A stretch of 7,382 bases of DNA. Origin: Gemmatimonadaceae bacterium (GTDB taxonomy: Bacteria > Gemmatimonadota > Gemmatimonadetes > Gemmatimonadales > Gemmatimonadaceae). A program made the position numbers and the translations under genes. The notes under the pieces are model-generated. The model was not told the origin of the DNA, made no database searches, and worked only from the letters and a program-made list of their open reading frames with translations. The number at the start of each line of letters is the position of its first letter. Position 1 is the stretch's first letter. The DNA lies in contig JANYKY010000196.1 of assembly GCA_025357975.1 (NCBI GenBank), positions 1-7,382 of the forward strand, in the 5' to 3' direction. This document shows, piece by piece, positions 5,184 through 7,382 of this stretch.

Positions 5184-5558
5184 ATGGCAACGTCAGTTTC
5201 CCCCGTTTCACCCGCTCGCGAGCCTGAATATCCGGCGATGCGCGCTGCTCAGCTCGCATCGGACATGAAAGCCAACGATGTGCTCCTGCTGAATCTTCAG
5301 GGTGTCACCGACATGACCGATTACTTCGTAATCGCCAGCGGGACATCGGATACCCATGTCCGCTCGATCGGCGAACACATCGTCTCCGAAATGAAGCGCG
5401 CAGGAGTAAGGGTGCACCATGTCGAGGGTGTTCAACAGGGTAGATGGGTTTTGCTCGACTTCGTCGATTTCGTCGTACACATCTTTCATCCGACACTGAG
5501 ATCCTTTTATCAGATTGAGCGGCTGTGGAGCGACGCTGAAGTAGTGCCAACCGTATAG
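5184..5558 (+). CDS. rsfS: Ribosome silencing factor RsfS
   Basis: This encodes 124 residues. The ATG is preceded by GGAG (5176-5179) at a short 4-nt spacing; an internal ATG at 5238 (Met19) is the alternative start and would remove a Pro/Ser-rich extension before the conserved domain. The RsfS/Iojap fold is plain: NDVLLLNLQGVTDMTDYFVI (31-50), SGTSDTHVRSI (52-62), HHVEG (78-82), WVLLDFVDFVVHIFHP (88-103) and FYQIERLWSDA (108-118). RsfS binds uL14 on the large subunit and blocks subunit joining when nutrients are low. The gene is often beside nadD, which is not seen here. It is followed after 13 nt by the peptidase/propeller gene, probably in the same transcript. Confidence 0.95.
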   Translation: MATSVSPVSPAREPEYPAMRAAQLASDMKANDVLLLNLQGVTDMTDYFVIASGTSDTHVRSIGEHIVSEMKRAGVRVHHVEGVQQGRWVLLDFVDFVVHIFHPTLRSFYQIERLWSDAEVVPTV

Positions 5559-5571
5559 GGGGAGCGGGACA

Positions 5572-7382
5572 ATGAAAGTGGTTCGTGCGTTGGCTGTCGC
5601 GGCCGGATTGGTGGTCTGCGGCTCACGGCTTGAGGCTCAGCAGTACTTCGGCCAGAACCAGGTGCAGTACAAGCACTTCAACTGGCGCGTGCTCGAGACC
5701 GAGCACTTTCTTGTTCACTACTATCCCGAAGAAAAGCAGGCGGTGAGCGCCGCAGCGCGAATGGCCGAGCGTTCATATGCGCGTCTCTCAAAAGTTCTGG
5801 GCCATCAGTTCCGTGAGAAGAAACCGATTGTCCTGTTTGCCTCGCGACCTGACTTTGGACAGAACAACGTTACCGGCGATCTCGGCGAAGGTACGGGCGG
5901 CGTCACTGACGCTGCGCGTGATCGCCTGATTCTCCCGCTAACCGGCGACCTCGGCAGCTTCGAACAGGTTCTCGCGCACGAAATGGTGCACCAGTTCCAG
6001 TATGACGTCTTCGCGCAGGGACGTGCCGGCGCAAACCAGCAGACACTCGAGCGCATCAATCCTCCCTACTGGTATATGGAAGGAATGGCGGAGTATCTGT
6101 CCAATGGGCCGAGTCACCCGCTGACGGCTGAGTGGCTGCGCGATGCGGCGGTGGAAGGCAACATCCCGACGATCGCGCAGATGACCGACCGTCCCGACAA
6201 ATATTTTCCATACCGTTATGGAGAGTCGCTCTGGCAGTACATCGGCGAGCGATGGGGCGATGCCGCGATCGGCGAGATTCTTCGTAACACGCCTGCTCTC
6301 GGCATCGAGCGTGCTTTCCAGCGCGAGCTTGGAATGTCTCTGATCGACGTCGGCTCGGCGTGGCGCGAGGCTGTGCAGTCACAGTACCTGCCTTCGGCTT
6401 CGATCTACGACCGGCCTCGTGCTTTTGCGCAGCCGCTCCTGAATCCGAGAAAATCGGGCGGTGAGATTTTCCTCGCACCGACTCTGTCGAACGATGGCAA
6501 CAACATCGCGTTCCTTGCCAACGGCAGCCAGAAAAAAGGTGAGTTTTTCATCGATCTCTGGCTTGGAAACGCTCGTACAGGCGAGAGAATCAAGCGGCTC
6601 GTCGCAAGCACGCTCGATCCGAATTTCGAAGAGCTGCGAATTCTCTATTCCCAAAGCGCATTCTCGAACGACGGCAAGACGCTCGCTTTCACGGCTGAGC
6701 GCCAGGGCAAAGACGTTCTGTATCTGCTCGATGTGCCAAGTCGAAGCGTACGAAAGCGCCTGGATCTCAGACTCGACGCAGCGACCGGGCCGTCATTCTC
6801 ACCTGATGACAAGAAGATCGTCTTCAGTGGAACCGTCGGTGGAATCACGGACATCTATACCGTGAACTCCGATGGGACCAACCTGACGCAGCTGACAAAC
6901 GACATTTATGGTGACCTTCAGCCAGTGTGGTCGCCCGATGGAAAGAAGATCGCCTTTGCGACTGATCGTGCGCCGCCGACGGACCTTGCGCGATTGAACT
7001 TCGCCAAGTGGCAGATCGCGATCATGGATGTCGATACGAAGGCAATCGAGATCATCCCAGGCCAGGCTGGGCATAACATCAATCCACAGTGGGCTCCCGA
7101 CGGGCAGTCAATCGCATTCGTGAGCGAGCGTACTGGCATTGGCAACATCTTCCTGTACGACTTCAACACGCGCCAGCACTATCAGCTCACCAACGTGCTT
7201 GGTGGCGTGACCGCAATCACCGAGTACAGCCCTGCCCTGACATGGGCACGCGGCGCTGATCGCATGGCGTTCACCTATTATGAGAACGGTGGCTACACCG
7301 TGTGGGCGATGGACAACCCGCGCAAGCTCAAGACGGTTGCGTTCAAGGGCGGCCCTGCGGCCAACACCGGTCTCGTGATGAA
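5572..7382 (+). CDS. Exported metallopeptidase-like protein with TolB-type beta-propeller, 3' end outside window
   Basis: The first 603 codons are present and the frame is open to the right edge. GGGGGAG (5558-5564) overlaps the rsfS stop, 7 nt before ATG, so the two genes are probably one operon. A signal peptide (1-22, ending LEA) precedes mature QQYFGQ. Residues about 35-270 resemble the peptidase MA family of gluzincins: HFLVHYYPEE, then HEMVH (His136, Glu137, His140) and WYMEGMAEY (166-175), where Glu170 would be the third zinc ligand. From about residue 300, repeated PD40/TolB-type blades are visible (SNDGNNIAF, SNDGKTLAF, SPDDKKIVF, SPDGKKIAF, APDGQSIAF and a degenerate WARGADRMAF). 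Similar proteins may end in an outer-membrane barrel, but that part is not visible. The active-site residues are intact; the substrate is unknown. Confidence 0.85.
   Translation, partial: MKVVRALAVAAGLVVCGSRLEAQQYFGQNQVQYKHFNWRVLETEHFLVHYYPEEKQAVSAAARMAERSYARLSKVLGHQFREKKPIVLFASRPDFGQNNVTGDLGEGTGGVTDAARDRLILPLTGDLGSFEQVLAHEMVHQFQYDVFAQGRAGANQQTLERINPPYWYMEGMAEYLSNGPSHPLTAEWLRDAAVEGNIPTIAQMTDRPDKYFPYRYGESLWQYIGERWGDAAIGEILRNTPALGIERAFQRELGMSLIDVGSAWREAVQSQYLPSASIYDRPRAFAQPLLNPRKSGGEIFLAPTLSNDGNNIAFLANGSQKKGEFFIDLWLGNARTGERIKRLVASTLDPNFEELRILYSQSAFSNDGKTLAFTAERQGKDVLYLLDVPSRSVRKRLDLRLDAATGPSFSPDDKKIVFSGTVGGITDIYTVNSDGTNLTQLTNDIYGDLQPVWSPDGKKIAFATDRAPPTDLARLNFAKWQIAIMDVDTKAIEIIPGQAGHNINPQWAPDGQSIAFVSERTGIGNIFLYDFNTRQHYQLTNVLGGVTAITEYSPALTWARGADRMAFTYYENGGYTVWAMDNPRKLKTVAFKGGPAANTGLVM

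Overview
The window looks like a piece of chromosome from a Gram-negative, environmental bacterium with moderately high GC. The gene content (a DUF2232 protein between rpsR and rplI, and a large secreted peptidase/beta-propeller protein beside rsfS) fits Gemmatimonadota or a nearby phylum. This assignment is an inference from gene style, not a proven placement. There are no tRNA, rRNA, transposase or CRISPR features.

Layout from left to right. (1) 1-276: the 3' end of ychF, followed by terminator-like hairpins. (2) 390-1052: a small secreted lipoprotein with three IPGNP motifs, family unknown. It converges on a minus-strand gene pair across a perfect 17-bp inverted repeat (1082-1126) that should be a bidirectional terminator. 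(3) 2461-1137, minus strand: a CHRD-domain lipoprotein and a DUF4198 periplasmic protein, whose reading frames overlap by 4 nt (GTGA), so they are probably translationally coupled. A terminator-like hairpin lies in the leader of this pair. (4) 2694-4843, plus strand: a ribosomal-protein operon, rpsF (bS6), rpsR (zinc-type bS18), a DUF2232 membrane protein (YybS-like) and rplI (bL9). (5) 4844-5183: a 340-bp gap dominated by 7-bp tandem repeats in two mutually inverted blocks, then a plausible promoter. (6) 5184-7382: rsfS (ribosome silencing factor), then 13 nt later the start of a large exported protein with an HEMVH metallopeptidase domain and a TolB-like (PD40) beta-propeller, which runs off the right edge.

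The core of the window is translation: YchF (ribosome-associated ATPase), bS6, bS18, bL9 and RsfS. In some bacteria, such as Bacillus subtilis, ychF sits directly before rpsF. Here three predicted envelope proteins lie between them, two on the opposite strand, which suggests an insertion of accessory genes into an old operon. The most unusual non-coding structure is the heptamer array after rplI. Its first unit overlaps the rplI stop codon, and its two arms are complementary enough to fold together.
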